This document shows positions 35,684 to 44,822 of a stretch of DNA of 64,000 nucleotides, one piece after another. Every line of letters starts with the position of its first letter. Positions within the stretch are counted from its first letter, which is position 1. Source of the DNA: Actinophytocola algeriensis. GTDB lineage: Bacteria > Actinomycetota > Actinomycetes > Mycobacteriales > Pseudonocardiaceae. The translations under genes were made by a program, and so were the position numbers. The stretch covers positions 505,698 through 569,697 of the forward strand of contig NZ_JACHJQ010000006.1 of NCBI RefSeq assembly GCF_014203735.1, in the 5' to 3' direction. The notes below the pieces were generated by a model, which saw nothing but the letters and a program-made list of their open reading frames with translations, had not been told where the DNA came from and searched no databases.

Positions 35684-36666
35684 TCTGCCCGCACTGCAGC
35701 AAGAACCTGCTCCGGCGCCACCGCACGGGCTCGAAGTGCACGTACTGCGACCGCACGTTCGCGTTCGACCCCAAGACGAACGGACTCCAGCTGCACGACC
35801 TCAAGGTGCGGCGGCAGGCGGCCCGGCTCGCGGAGGGTGGGCTGTCGTACACCTCGCGGCAGCTCTGGTACGCCGTGTCCCGCAAGAAGGTGACCGAGCC
35901 GGTCCAGCCGCTGAACGGGTGCGGCTGCGGCACGTTCGTCCTCCTGACGGTCGCCGTGGTCTTCGTCGCCGCGGCGATCCAGCCACCGAAGGAGGTGTTC
36001 GCCGGGGTGGTGATCGGTGCGGTGGCCCTGCTCGTCGTGGCGAACATCGTCTTCGCGGTACTGCGGCCGATCCTTGCCGCGCGTGCGGAGATCCACCCGC
36101 CGGTCCTCGAGATCCGCTTCCGCACGATGCTCTCGGACTGGCGGCGCGTGTACGGTGCCAGCCCGCCCGGCATGATCGACACCGTGCCGCGCGCGATGGT
36201 CCAGGCACCCGAGGCCGCACTGGTGTGCCAGGACGGGTCCGTCCTCGACTGCCTGAACGCGAACGGTGTGCCGCACCGGAACAAGCTGGCGCTCGCGACG
36301 AACGCGGCCGGGGTGCCACCGGAGGTGCCGGTCGTCCTGCTGCACGACGCGAGCGTGGCCGGCCTGCGGTTCGCGGCCGCGACCCGGGCCGCGCTGCCCG
36401 GCCGGGTGGTGGTCGACGCGGGCCTGCGACCGTCGACCGTGCTCCACAACCGCGGGCTGCTCCGGCTCCGGGGCCCCCGTGGAGCGGGGGCGGAGTTGCG
36501 GCGCCACGGCCTGTCCCGCGAGGAGGTCGAGTGGCTGGCGGCGGGCTGGTGGTCGCCGATCGGGGCGGTGCCGCCCGCGAAGCTGCTGTCCGCTGTGGAC
36601 AGAGCGCTCACGCGGACGGACCGGGCGCGCGCGGCGGAAGTGGGGTTCATGACATGGCCGGAATGA
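35680..36666 (+). CDS. Zinc-ribbon membrane protein with HDAS motif (paralogue of next gene)
   Basis: 328 residues from GTG 35680. The N-terminus is a zinc ribbon: C3-P-H-C6 and C20-T-Y-C23. Then SYTSRQLWYAVSRKK, which resembles a small winged helix, two membrane helices (about 84-103 and 108-128), and a cytosolic domain. That domain has MVQAPEAALVCQDGSVLDCLNANG and VVLLHDASVAGLRFAA with H222-D223-A224-S225 and ends VGFMTWPE. The downstream gene shares the QLYY/QLWY helix, the VCQ...ANG strand, the HDAS motif and the ending VGF[ML]TWP, so they are paralogues. The strand-loop resembles a TOPRIM-like or nucleotide-binding core, but I cannot name the family. Confidence 0.7.
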   Translation: MICPHCSKNLLRRHRTGSKCTYCDRTFAFDPKTNGLQLHDLKVRRQAARLAEGGLSYTSRQLWYAVSRKKVTEPVQPLNGCGCGTFVLLTVAVVFVAAAIQPPKEVFAGVVIGAVALLVVANIVFAVLRPILAARAEIHPPVLEIRFRTMLSDWRRVYGASPPGMIDTVPRAMVQAPEAALVCQDGSVLDCLNANGVPHRNKLALATNAAGVPPEVPVVLLHDASVAGLRFAAATRAALPGRVVVDAGLRPSTVLHNRGLLRLRGPRGAGAELRRHGLSREEVEWLAAGWWSPIGAVPPAKLLSAVDRALTRTDRARAAEVGFMTWPE

Positions 36667-37364
36667 TGGCCAGGGCGTTGCGGGTCGCGGCGGAGCGGGT
36701 GGCCGAACCGGGCGGGCTGCGGTTCACCGAACGGCAGCTGTACTACGAGCTGTGCCGGGTGCTGCGGCCGTGGCACCGGGTGACCAGGCGGGTGCCGTTC
36801 ACCACCGCGCCACCGGTGTCCTATTCGGACTTCCGCGCGTTGCTCCGGCCGCTGCCCGGGCTCCTGCCGCCACCGGAACCGCTGGGAACACCGGGACGGC
36901 ACACGACCGAGCCGGACCTGTTCGACTACGGACTGCCGAGGCTGCTGGTGTGCCAGTCGGCGGCGGTCGCGGACATGGTGCGTGCCAACGGGTTGCCGAT
37001 GGAGTCCGCGTGCCCGGTGTTCAGCGTGGCCGACCTGCCGCTCGACGAGCGGGTGGTGTCGATGCTGGCACGGGTGGACGGCACGGTGTACGTGCTGCAC
37101 GACGCGAGCACGACCGGGCTCGCCGTGCCGGGGATGGTGCCGGCCGGGCCGCGGGTGTCACCACTCGGGCTGAACCACCGGCAGGCGGCGGCGCTGCACC
37201 TCACGCACGGCCGCGGCCCGGACGGGCGGTTCGTGGAGGTGGAGGCGGTGCGCCCGGCGGTGCTGCTGCGGACCGTGCACCGGCTGGTCCGCGAGGTGCG
37301 GCCGCAACGTCCACAGTGGCTTGTCGGCCGGGAGGTCGGCTTCCTGACCTGGCCGACCGCATGA
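36654..37364 (+). CDS. Soluble HDAS-motif protein, paralogue of upstream gene
   Basis: 236 residues from ATG 36654, overlapping the previous gene by 13 bases; ATGs at 36663 and 36666 are also possible. No zinc ribbon and no membrane segments. Residues 15-45 read GGLRFTERQLYYELCRVL, then the conserved order LLVCQSAAVADMVRANG, VYVLHDASTTGLAVPG with H149-D150-A151-S152, and the end REVGFLTWPTA. It is thus a trimmed soluble version of the previous protein; the pair may form a heterodimer. RQLYY followed by a strand-HD motif recalls the winged-helix plus TOPRIM order of topoisomerase VI A subunits, but this is only a resemblance by eye. Confidence 0.7.
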   Translation: MAGMMARALRVAAERVAEPGGLRFTERQLYYELCRVLRPWHRVTRRVPFTTAPPVSYSDFRALLRPLPGLLPPPEPLGTPGRHTTEPDLFDYGLPRLLVCQSAAVADMVRANGLPMESACPVFSVADLPLDERVVSMLARVDGTVYVLHDASTTGLAVPGMVPAGPRVSPLGLNHRQAAALHLTHGRGPDGRFVEVEAVRPAVLLRTVHRLVREVRPQRPQWLVGREVGFLTWPTA

Positions 37365-37376
37365 GAGGGCACGACC

Positions 37377-37868
37377 GTGGCTGAGATCCCCTACCGCGAC
37401 GAGCTGCTCGCGGACCGCACGGTGCACCGCCGCTACGCCGACGGGCGTGAGGAGTGGCGGACGCGAGACGGTGGCGTGGTGCGGTGGCGCGACAACCGGG
37501 GCCGCGCGGGCACCGACGAGCTGCTGGGGCAGCGGATCATCAAGCGCACGTACACCGACGGTGGTGTCGTGTACGCGCGGGACGTCGGATACGGGCGCAC
37601 GCTGTGGCGCGACGGCACGGTGACGGTGAACCGGACGTCGTTTCGCGGGCGGCTCGGGATGCTGCTGGCCGCGGTGGCGGGCGGGGTGGTGCTGGGGGCG
37701 ATGGCGCCGCCGCCCGCGGAGATGACGGTCGCGGAGGAGGAGGCGCTGCGGCAGCAGGCCGCGTCGGGGTCCAGTGGCGGCGGGGGCGGTGGTGGTGACG
37801 GTGGCGGTGGGTACGACGACTGGGACGACGGCGATGACGGCGGCGACGCGGACGGCGACTTCGGCTGA
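37377..37868 (+). CDS. Small single-pass membrane protein with Gly/Asp-rich tail
   Basis: 163 residues from GTG 37377. Residues 1-90 are short repeated strands of the type RTYTDGGVVYARD and RYADGREEWRTRDGG, perhaps a small beta-propeller-like or MORN-like sheet. One membrane helix follows (GRLGMLLAAVAGGVVLGAM) and then an extreme low-complexity tail SSGGGGGGGDGGGGYDDWDDGDDGGDADGDFG. No family recognised. It is 12 bases after the HDAS gene and 15 before the synthetase gene, so it belongs to the operon. The acidic tail could be a cation or protein contact. Confidence 0.7.
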   Translation: MAEIPYRDELLADRTVHRRYADGREEWRTRDGGVVRWRDNRGRAGTDELLGQRIIKRTYTDGGVVYARDVGYGRTLWRDGTVTVNRTSFRGRLGMLLAAVAGGVVLGAMAPPPAEMTVAEEEALRQQAASGSSGGGGGGGDGGGGYDDWDDGDDGGDADGDFG

Positions 37869-37883
37869 GATGCGGAGGATGTG

Positions 37884-39641
37884 ATGCCGAGATGGGTGGC
37901 CTGCCAGGGGCCGGACCCGGTGGCACAACTGGCGGCGATGGGCGCTCACTCGATCGTGTCGGACGCCGCCGACGGCTCCCCGATCACCAGCCTGGCGGCG
38001 GGCACCGGCGGTTCCGGCGTCCGCGCGGGCGGGCCGGTGGACAACGTCGCACTCGGGTTGCTCGCCGGGACAGGGCCCGCGGTCGGGCCGTTCCGCGTCG
38101 GGTCGCTGACCGCCGTCGGGGAGGTCACGCTGTTCAACGCGGCCGAGTTGCGGCGGCTGACCGGTGCGCCCGCCGACGCCACCCATGCCGAGCTGCTCCT
38201 GCACGCCTACGCCCGCGGAGAGGTGGCCGCCGCGGACGGGATGTTCGTGCTCGCCGTCTCCGACGGGGGTTCGCTCGTGCTGGTCCGGGACCACGTCGGC
38301 GCCCGCACCCTGTTCCACGCCACCGCCGGTGCCCACTGGGCCGCCGCGACCTCGTTGCGTGCGCTGCGGGACTGGCCCGCGCTCGACACCGGCCTGCACC
38401 TGCCCGCCGTCACGTCGTTCCTGACCTTCGCCTACCTCCCCGGCACCGACACGTTCCTGCGCGGCGTCCACGAGGCCCTCCCCGGCCGGGTCACCACCCG
38501 CCACGGCACCCGGACCTTCTGGGAACCGAGGGAGGAAACGGACGAACGGTCACCGGAGGCGCACGCGGACGCGCTCCGCGCGCTGCTCGAGGACGCCACC
38601 GCCCGCCGTCTCCCCGACGCGGAGCCCGCGGCCGTCCTGCTGTCCGGCGGTGTCGACTCCAGCCTGGTCACGGCACTGGCCGCCAAGCTGCACGACCACC
38701 CGGTCCACACGTACTCGATCAGCTTCGGCGCCGACCTGCCCAACGAGCTGGGCTACTCGGGGCTCGTCGCCGCCCACTGCCGCACCGAGCACACCGTGCT
38801 GTCGGTCAGCGGGCAGACCGTCGCGGACCGCCTGGAAGGCACGGTCGCGCTGCTCGACAGCCCGGTCGGCGACCCGCTCACGGTGCCGAACCTGCTGCTC
38901 GCCGAGGCCGTCGCGGCCACCGGCGCGAGCGCGGTCCTCAACGGCGAGGGCGGCGACCCGGTGTTCGGCGGGCCGAAGAACCTGCCGATGCTGATCTTCG
39001 AGCTGCACCGCGACGACCCGGACCCGGACGCGCGGGCCCGCACCTACCTGGAGTCCTACCGCAAGTGCCACGGCGACCTGCCGATGCTGCTGACCCGCGC
39101 CACGCAGGAGGCGCTCGCCGGTGCCCCGCCGCTGACCGACCACGTCGCGCCGTACCTGCGGCCGGGCCCGATGCGCGGCCTGCTCAACCAGCTCCTGCAC
39201 ACCAACTTGCGCACCAAGGGCGCCCACCACATCCTCACCAAGGTCGAGCGCCTGACCGCCGCGACCGGCATCGAGGGCCGCGCGCCGCTGTTCGACCGGG
39301 CGGTGATCGACCACGCGTTCCGCGTGCCGCCGCGGTACAAGCTCAACGGGACCGCCGAGAAGTGGATCCTCAAGGAAGCGGTGCGCGACCTCCTGCCCGC
39401 CACGATCGTGGACCGGCCGAAGAGCGGCATGCGGGTCCCGGTCCAGCAGTGGCTGCACGGTCCGCTGCGCGACCTCGGCCACGACCTGCTGCTCGGCCCG
39501 ACCGCCCGTGCCAGGGGACTGTTCCGGCCGGACACCATCGAGACCTGGCTGCGCCGCGAAGGCACCCTCCTCCCCCGCCAGGGCGGCAAGCTGTGGCTGC
39601 TGCTCACCCTGGAGCTGTGGCTGCGCTCGTACGGCCTCTGA
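37884..39641 (+). CDS. Asparagine-synthetase-like enzyme without glutaminase cysteine (beta-lactam-synthetase-like)
   Basis: 585 residues from ATG 37884, where GGAGG lies five bases upstream (a GTG at 37881 is too close). The N-terminal half has the class-II glutamine amidotransferase fold remnants (DGMFVLAVSDGGSLVLVRDHVGARTLF), but the chain begins MPRWVACQG: the essential Cys2 is absent. The C-terminal half is intact: ATP-pyrophosphatase loop LLSGGVDSSLV (254-260), YSISFGADLPNE, the GEGGDPVFGG loop, and the late lysine K513 in RPKSGMRVP. Missing Cys with intact synthetase is what beta-lactam and carbapenam synthetases show, which use an intramolecular amine. It may close a ring or form an amide without ammonia. 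Last gene of the cupin operon. Confidence 0.82.
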   Translation: MPRWVACQGPDPVAQLAAMGAHSIVSDAADGSPITSLAAGTGGSGVRAGGPVDNVALGLLAGTGPAVGPFRVGSLTAVGEVTLFNAAELRRLTGAPADATHAELLLHAYARGEVAAADGMFVLAVSDGGSLVLVRDHVGARTLFHATAGAHWAAATSLRALRDWPALDTGLHLPAVTSFLTFAYLPGTDTFLRGVHEALPGRVTTRHGTRTFWEPREETDERSPEAHADALRALLEDATARRLPDAEPAAVLLSGGVDSSLVTALAAKLHDHPVHTYSISFGADLPNELGYSGLVAAHCRTEHTVLSVSGQTVADRLEGTVALLDSPVGDPLTVPNLLLAEAVAATGASAVLNGEGGDPVFGGPKNLPMLIFELHRDDPDPDARARTYLESYRKCHGDLPMLLTRATQEALAGAPPLTDHVAPYLRPGPMRGLLNQLLHTNLRTKGAHHILTKVERLTAATGIEGRAPLFDRAVIDHAFRVPPRYKLNGTAEKWILKEAVRDLLPATIVDRPKSGMRVPVQQWLHGPLRDLGHDLLLGPTARARGLFRPDTIETWLRREGTLLPRQGGKLWLLLTLELWLRSYGL

Positions 39642-39716
39642 CCCGCGGAATCGCCGTCGCGGGTGACCGCGGCGGCCACGGCGTTTAGCGTCGCGGGCGC
39701 CGGGTACCGCCCGCTC

Positions 39717-42700
39717 ATGCGTCGTATCCTCGAGTCGTGGCCGGTGTACCGCCAGGTCACCGGCAGGGACCGGACCGGCCGCGGCGAGGCCGCCAAGTCG
39801 CGCCGGAGCGCCGAGCTCACCGCACGGACCGCGACCGCGGACCGGGTCACCAAGTCGATCTGTCCCTACTGTGCGGTCGGGTGCGGTCAGAACGTGTACG
39901 TGAAGGACGAGAAGGTCGTCCAGATCGAGGGTGACCCGGACTCGCCGATCAGCCGCGGTCGCCTGTGCCCCAAGGGATCCGCGACCCTGCAGCTCACCAC
40001 CGGGTCGAGCCGCCGCCACCAGGTGCTGTACCGGCCGCCGCACGCGAAGGACTGGCAGCCGCTCGACCTCGACACCGCCATGGACATGGTCGCCGAGCGG
40101 GTGATCGCCACCAGGAAGCAGACATGGCAGTCCGAACACGAAGGCAGCGAGACGAACCGGACGATGGGGATCGCAAGCCTCGGCGGCGCCACGCTCGACA
40201 ACGAGGAGAACTACCTCATCAAGAAGCTCCTCACGGGCCTCGGCGTGGTGCAGATCGAGAACCAGGCGCGGGTGTGCCACAGCTCGACGGTCGTCGGGCT
40301 CGGCACGTCGTTCGGGCGCGGCGGCGCGACCGGCTTCATGCAGGACCTGCAGCACTCCGACTGCATCGTCATCGAAGGTTCCAACTTCGCCGAGTGCCAC
40401 CCCGTGGGGTTCCAGTGGGTGATGGCGGCGAAGGCCCGCGGCGCCACGGTGATCCACGTCGACCCGAGGTTCACCAGGACGAGCGCACTCGCGGACCTGC
40501 ACGTGCCGCTCCGGGCGGGCACCGACGTGGCGTTCCTCGGCGGCATCATCAACCACGTCCTGTCGACGGACGCGTACTTCCACGACTTCGTGGTGCCGTA
40601 CACGAACGCGGCCACGATCGTCGGCGAGGAGTTCCGCGACACCGAGGACCTCGACGGGCTGTTCTCCGGTTTCGACGAGGAGGCCCGCAAGTACGACTTC
40701 GACACGTGGACCTACGACGGCGCACCGGTCGCGCCCGCCACCGGGCAGCGCGACGAGACGCCGGGGCAACGGGAAGGCGACCGAGGGGACGTGCGGGCCG
40801 CTGGCCGCAGTGAGCAGCACGGCTCCGGCGGCCCGGCCGTGGAGGGGCGCGACCCGGAGCGGGACGAGACGCTCCGGCACCCGCGCTGCGTCTTCCAGCT
40901 CCTCAAGCGCCACTACGCCCGCTACACCCCGGAGAAGGTCGAGGAGATCTGCGGGATCCCGACGGCATCGTTCGAGAAGGTGTGCCGCGCGCTGGTCGAG
41001 AACTCCGGCCCGGAACGCACGAGCCAGTTCGTGTACGCGGTCGGCTGGACGCAGCATTCGACCGGCTCCCAGTTCATCCGGGCCGCGTGCGTGCTGCAGT
41101 TGCTGCTCGGCAACGTCGGTCGTCCCGGCGGCGGCATCCAGGCACTGCGCGGGCACGCCAGCATCCAGGGCTCCAGCGACATCCCCACGCTCTTCAACCT
41201 GCTGCCCGGCTACCTGCCCATGCCCTACGCGCACCACCAGCAGACCCTCGAGACGTTCATCGAGGCCGACCGCGCGCGGAAGGGCTTCTGGGCCAACATG
41301 GAGGCCTATCTCGTGAGCCTCCTCAAGGCGTACTGGGGCGACAAAGCGACAAAGGACAACGACTTCTGCTTCGGCTACCTGCCGAAGCTGACCGGCAGCC
41401 ACTCCACCTACGACACGGTGATGGAGCAGCTCGCGGGGCGCTGCAAGGGTTACTTCCTGATGGGTGAGAACCCGGCGGTCGGGTCGGCCAACGCGAAGAT
41501 GCAGCGGCTCGGCATGGCGAACCTGGAATGGCTGGTGGTGCGGGACTTCTCGCTCACCGAGAGCGCCACCTGGTGGCAGGACGGCCCCGAGGTCGACACC
41601 GGCGAGCTGACCTGCGAGGACAACGCGACCGAGGTGTTCTTCTTCCCCGCCGCCGCGCACACCGAGAAGGACGGCAGCTTCACCAACACGAACCGGTGGC
41701 TGCAGTGGCACCACGCCGCGGTCCTGCCGGAGGGCGACGCCCGCAGCGACCTGTGGTTCATGTACCACCTCGGCCGGAAGATCCGCGCGAAGCTCGCCGA
41801 CAGCACCGACCCGATCGACCGGCCGGTGCTGGACCTCACGTGGGACTACCCGGTCGAGGGCCCGCTCGCCGAACCGTCGGCGGCGGCCGTGCTCGCGGAG
41901 ATCAACGGGCACGACGCCGACGGGAAACCGTTGTCCGCCTACACACAGCTGAAGGCGGACGGCTCGACCGCGTGCGGCTGCTGGATCTACTGCGGCGTGT
42001 ACGCCGACGGCGTGAACCAGGCCGCGCGCCGCAAGCCGTGGACCGAGCAGGACTGGATCGCCGCCGAATGGGCGTGGGCGTGGCCCGCGAACCGGCGCAT
42101 CCTGTACAACCGCGCGTCGGCACGGCCGGACGGCACACCGTGGAGCGAACGCAAGAAGCTCGTGTGGTGGGACGCCGCGCGAGGCAGGTGGACCGGCCGG
42201 GACGTGCCGGACTTCGAGCCGGAGAAGGCGCCGGGCTACCGGCCGGCCGAAGGCGCGTCCGGCGTCGCGGCTCTGTCCGGTGTGGACCCGTTCATCATGC
42301 AGGCCGACGGCAAGGGCTGGCTGTACGCGCCCGCCGGCGTGCTGGACGGGCCGATGCCGACGCACTACGAACCGCAGGACTCGCCGTTCCCCAACGCGTT
42401 GTACAGCCAGCAGCGCAACCCGGCGCGGATCCTGTTCCCGCACGAGCACAACCGGTACCAGCCGAGCGGTGACGACCCGGGCAGCCAGGTCTACCCGTAC
42501 GTGGTGACCACGTACCGGCTGACCGAGCACTTCACGGCGGGCGGCATGTCCCGGTGGACGCCGTACCTCGCCGAGCTGCAACCGGAGATGTTCTGCGAGA
42601 TCTCGCCGGAGCTGGCGGCCGCGAAGGGGCTCGAGAACCGTGGCTGGGCCACGATCGTGACAGCACGCGGCGCGATCGAGGCGCGGGTGCTCGTCACCGA

Positions 42701-42968
42701 CAGGATGACCCCGCTCCGGGTGCAGGGCCGGGTGGTCGAGCAGATCGGGTTGCCGTACCACTGGGGTCCCAACGGGATGGCGACCGGCGACGCGGCCAAC
42801 GAGCTGTCGGCGATCACGCTCGACCCCAGCTCGCACATCCAGGAGGTCAAGACGTTCAGTGCCGACATCCGGCCAGGGCGGCGGCCACGCGGTGCCGCGC
42901 TGCCTGAGCTGGTGCGGTCCTACCAGGACAAGGCGGGCGTCACGGAGCGCACGGGGACGGAGGTGTGA
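39717..42968 (+). CDS. Formate dehydrogenase, catalytic (alpha) subunit, Cys type
   Basis: 1083 residues from ATG 39717 (GTG at 39663 would lengthen it by 18). N-terminus WPVYRQVTGRDRTGRG has no Tat signal, which is usual for the actinobacterial form. The first [4Fe-4S] is C49-P-Y-C52-AVG-C56 and LCPKG. The molybdenum ligand is Cys187 in ARVCHSS (codon TGC, 40275-40277), so no selenocysteine is needed. The molybdopterin/bis-MGD domains follow (IVIEGSNFAECHPVGF, VHVDP-like VIHVDPRFTRTS, GNVGRPGGGIQALRGHASIQGSSD). The C-terminal part has HFTAGGMSRWTPYLAEL and PYHWGPNGMATGD. It oxidises formate to CO2; electrons pass to the beta and gamma subunits encoded next. FdhD and MGD genes are not in the window. 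Confidence 0.95.
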   Translation: MRRILESWPVYRQVTGRDRTGRGEAAKSRRSAELTARTATADRVTKSICPYCAVGCGQNVYVKDEKVVQIEGDPDSPISRGRLCPKGSATLQLTTGSSRRHQVLYRPPHAKDWQPLDLDTAMDMVAERVIATRKQTWQSEHEGSETNRTMGIASLGGATLDNEENYLIKKLLTGLGVVQIENQARVCHSSTVVGLGTSFGRGGATGFMQDLQHSDCIVIEGSNFAECHPVGFQWVMAAKARGATVIHVDPRFTRTSALADLHVPLRAGTDVAFLGGIINHVLSTDAYFHDFVVPYTNAATIVGEEFRDTEDLDGLFSGFDEEARKYDFDTWTYDGAPVAPATGQRDETPGQREGDRGDVRAAGRSEQHGSGGPAVEGRDPERDETLRHPRCVFQLLKRHYARYTPEKVEEICGIPTASFEKVCRALVENSGPERTSQFVYAVGWTQHSTGSQFIRAACVLQLLLGNVGRPGGGIQALRGHASIQGSSDIPTLFNLLPGYLPMPYAHHQQTLETFIEADRARKGFWANMEAYLVSLLKAYWGDKATKDNDFCFGYLPKLTGSHSTYDTVMEQLAGRCKGYFLMGENPAVGSANAKMQRLGMANLEWLVVRDFSLTESATWWQDGPEVDTGELTCEDNATEVFFFPAAAHTEKDGSFTNTNRWLQWHHAAVLPEGDARSDLWFMYHLGRKIRAKLADSTDPIDRPVLDLTWDYPVEGPLAEPSAAAVLAEINGHDADGKPLSAYTQLKADGSTACGCWIYCGVYADGVNQAARRKPWTEQDWIAAEWAWAWPANRRILYNRASARPDGTPWSERKKLVWWDAARGRWTGRDVPDFEPEKAPGYRPAEGASGVAALSGVDPFIMQADGKGWLYAPAGVLDGPMPTHYEPQDSPFPNALYSQQRNPARILFPHEHNRYQPSGDDPGSQVYPYVVTTYRLTEHFTAGGMSRWTPYLAELQPEMFCEISPELAAAKGLENRGWATIVTARGAIEARVLVTDRMTPLRVQGRVVEQIGLPYHWGPNGMATGDAANELSAITLDPSSHIQEVKTFSADIRPGRRPRGAALPELVRSYQDKAGVTERTGTEV

Positions 42969-42972
42969 GGCG

Positions 42973-43836
42973 ATGACGGACACGCGGGACACCCAGCCCC
43001 GGATGGGGTTCTTCACCGACACGAGCGTGTGCATCGGCTGCAAGGCCTGCGAGGTGGCGTGCAAGGAGTGGAACGCCGTCCCCGGCCCGGCCGGCTCGGC
43101 CGGACTGAACTTCACCGGCGACTCCTACGACAACACCGGTGGCCTCGGCGCGGACACGTGGCGGCACGTCGCGTTCATCGAGCAGCGCACACCACCGGGC
43201 GGCCAGGAGAACATCGGGTCCACTGTGGACCTGGGGATGCCGGGAATGCCCGGCGAGCACGACCGGTCGGAGTTCCGCTGGCTGATGGCGTCGGACGTGT
43301 GCAAGCACTGCACGCACGCCGCGTGCCTGGACGTGTGCCCGACGGGTGCGTTGTTCCGCACCGAGTTCGGCACGGTCGTCGTGCAGGAGGACATCTGCAA
43401 CGGCTGCGGGTACTGCGTGCCCGCGTGCCCGTACGGGGTGATCGACCAGCGCGAGGACGACGGGCGGGTCTGGAAGTGCACGATGTGCTACGACCGGCTC
43501 GGCGCGGGCCAGGAACCGGCGTGCGCCAAGGCGTGCCCGACGGACTCCATCCAGTTCGGTGAGCTGGACGTGCTGCGGGCACGGGCCGACGAGCGGCTGG
43601 CACAGCTGCACGAGGCGGGCGTCGGCGACGCGCGGCTGTACGGCCGCGACCCGGCCGACGGTGTCGGCGGCAACGGCGCGTTCTTCCTGCTGCTGGACGA
43701 GCCGGAGGTGTACGGCCTGCCGCCCGCGCCGGTGGTGACGACCCGCGACCTGCCTGCGATGTGGCGTCGCGCGGGCGCCGCGGCGGCGACCCTGCTGGTC
43801 GGCCTGGCGGCCACGTTCCTCGGGAGGAAGCGATGA
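42973..43836 (+). CDS. Formate dehydrogenase iron-sulfur (beta) subunit
   Basis: 287 residues from ATG 42973, five bases after the alpha stop. Four [4Fe-4S] binding groups are visible: CIGCKACEVACKEW, CKHCTHAACLDVCPTGALF, CNGCGYCVPACPYGVI and CTMCYDRLGAGQEPACAKACPTDS. The C-terminus is a membrane anchor (AGAAAATLLVGLAATFLGRKR). It ferries electrons from the catalytic subunit to the membrane subunit. Overlaps the gamma gene by four bases. Confidence 0.95.
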   Translation: MTDTRDTQPRMGFFTDTSVCIGCKACEVACKEWNAVPGPAGSAGLNFTGDSYDNTGGLGADTWRHVAFIEQRTPPGGQENIGSTVDLGMPGMPGEHDRSEFRWLMASDVCKHCTHAACLDVCPTGALFRTEFGTVVVQEDICNGCGYCVPACPYGVIDQREDDGRVWKCTMCYDRLGAGQEPACAKACPTDSIQFGELDVLRARADERLAQLHEAGVGDARLYGRDPADGVGGNGAFFLLLDEPEVYGLPPAPVVTTRDLPAMWRRAGAAAATLLVGLAATFLGRKR

Positions 43837-44822
43837 CCGACGTCCGCGCCGACGCGACCGCACCCCCGGACCGCACCGCGGTCACCGGCCGGCGCCGCCG
43901 TGGCCGCCGTGGCCGCGGCGAACAGCCGATGGTGCCGGACGCGTCGTTCCAGTCCTACTACGGCAGGCCGGTGCTGAAGAAACCGACGTGGGAGGCCCGC
44001 GACATCGCGGGGTACCTCTTCCTCGGCGGCCTGGCCGGCGCGTCGTCGGTGCTGGCGGCGGGCGCGCAGCTCACGAACCGGCCGGGGCTGGCCCGCGGCG
44101 CGAAGACCGGTGCGCTCGTGGGGATCTCGGGGTCGCTGTTCGCGCTGGTGCACGACCTGGGCCGCCCGGCACGGTTCCTGTACATGCTGCGCATGGTCAA
44201 ACCGACGTCGCCGATGAGCATCGGCACGTGGCTCCTCATGGCGTACGGCCCGGCCGCAGGCGCGGCGGCGGTGTCCGAGTGGACGGGCGTCATGCCCCGC
44301 GCGGGGCGCGCCGCGGCACTGGCCGCGGGCGTGGTGGGCCCGGCGGTGGCGGCGTACACGGCGCCGCTGATGGCGAACACGGCAGTCCCGGCGTGGCATG
44401 GCGGACATCGGGAACTGCCGTTCGTGTTCGTCGGCTCGGCGGCCGCCGCGGCGGGTGGCCTGGGCATGGTGACGGCACCCGTGTCGGAAGCGGGCCCAGC
44501 CCGGCGGGCGGCCGTACTGGGCGCCGCACTGGAGGTGGCGGCCGCGAAACGCATGGCACGCGGCATGGGCCTGGCCGCCGAACCACTGCACACCGGCCGA
44601 GGGGGCAGCCTCATGAAGGCGGCCGAGATCCTCACGGTCGCCGGCGCGGTGGCCGGCGGCGTACTCGGCCGCAGGTCCCGCACGGCGGCGGTCCTGGGCG
44701 GCCTGGCGAGCCTGGCGGGTTCGGCGTGCACGCGGTTCGGCGTCTTCCATGCGGGCGTCCAGTCCGCCGAGGACCCGAAGTACACCGTCCGGCCACAGCG
44801 CGAACGGCTCAGGGACCAGTAG
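43833..44822 (+). CDS. NrfD/PsrC-type membrane (gamma) subunit of formate dehydrogenase
   Basis: 329 residues from ATG 43833 with GGGAGGAAG upstream. About eight hydrophobic helices, with the conserved NrfD features: DIAGYLFLGGLAGASSVL, FALVHDLGRPARFLYMLRMVKPTSPMSIGTWLL and AVPAWHGGHRELPFVFVGS. The N-terminal 35 residues are Arg/Gly-rich. It replaces the di-haem cytochrome gamma subunit of proteobacterial FdnI-type enzymes and should pass electrons to menaquinone. The gene end overlaps the converging small membrane gene by 14 bases. Confidence 0.9.
   Translation: MTDVRADATAPPDRTAVTGRRRRGRRGRGEQPMVPDASFQSYYGRPVLKKPTWEARDIAGYLFLGGLAGASSVLAAGAQLTNRPGLARGAKTGALVGISGSLFALVHDLGRPARFLYMLRMVKPTSPMSIGTWLLMAYGPAAGAAAVSEWTGVMPRAGRAAALAAGVVGPAVAAYTAPLMANTAVPAWHGGHRELPFVFVGSAAAAAGGLGMVTAPVSEAGPARRAAVLGAALEVAAAKRMARGMGLAAEPLHTGRGGSLMKAAEILTVAGAVAGGVLGRRSRTAAVLGGLASLAGSACTRFGVFHAGVQSAEDPKYTVRPQRERLRDQ

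Noticed and set aside
40275-40277. Selenocysteine in formate dehydrogenase
   Set aside because: The codon at the metal ligand is TGC (Cys); no in-frame TGA in the gene.
38550-43115. Very long minus-strand open frame (1521 codons) across the synthetase and formate dehydrogenase genes
   Set aside because: Mirror frame of GC-biased genes; no domain in its translation, whereas the plus strand shows complete asparagine-synthetase and Fdh motifs.
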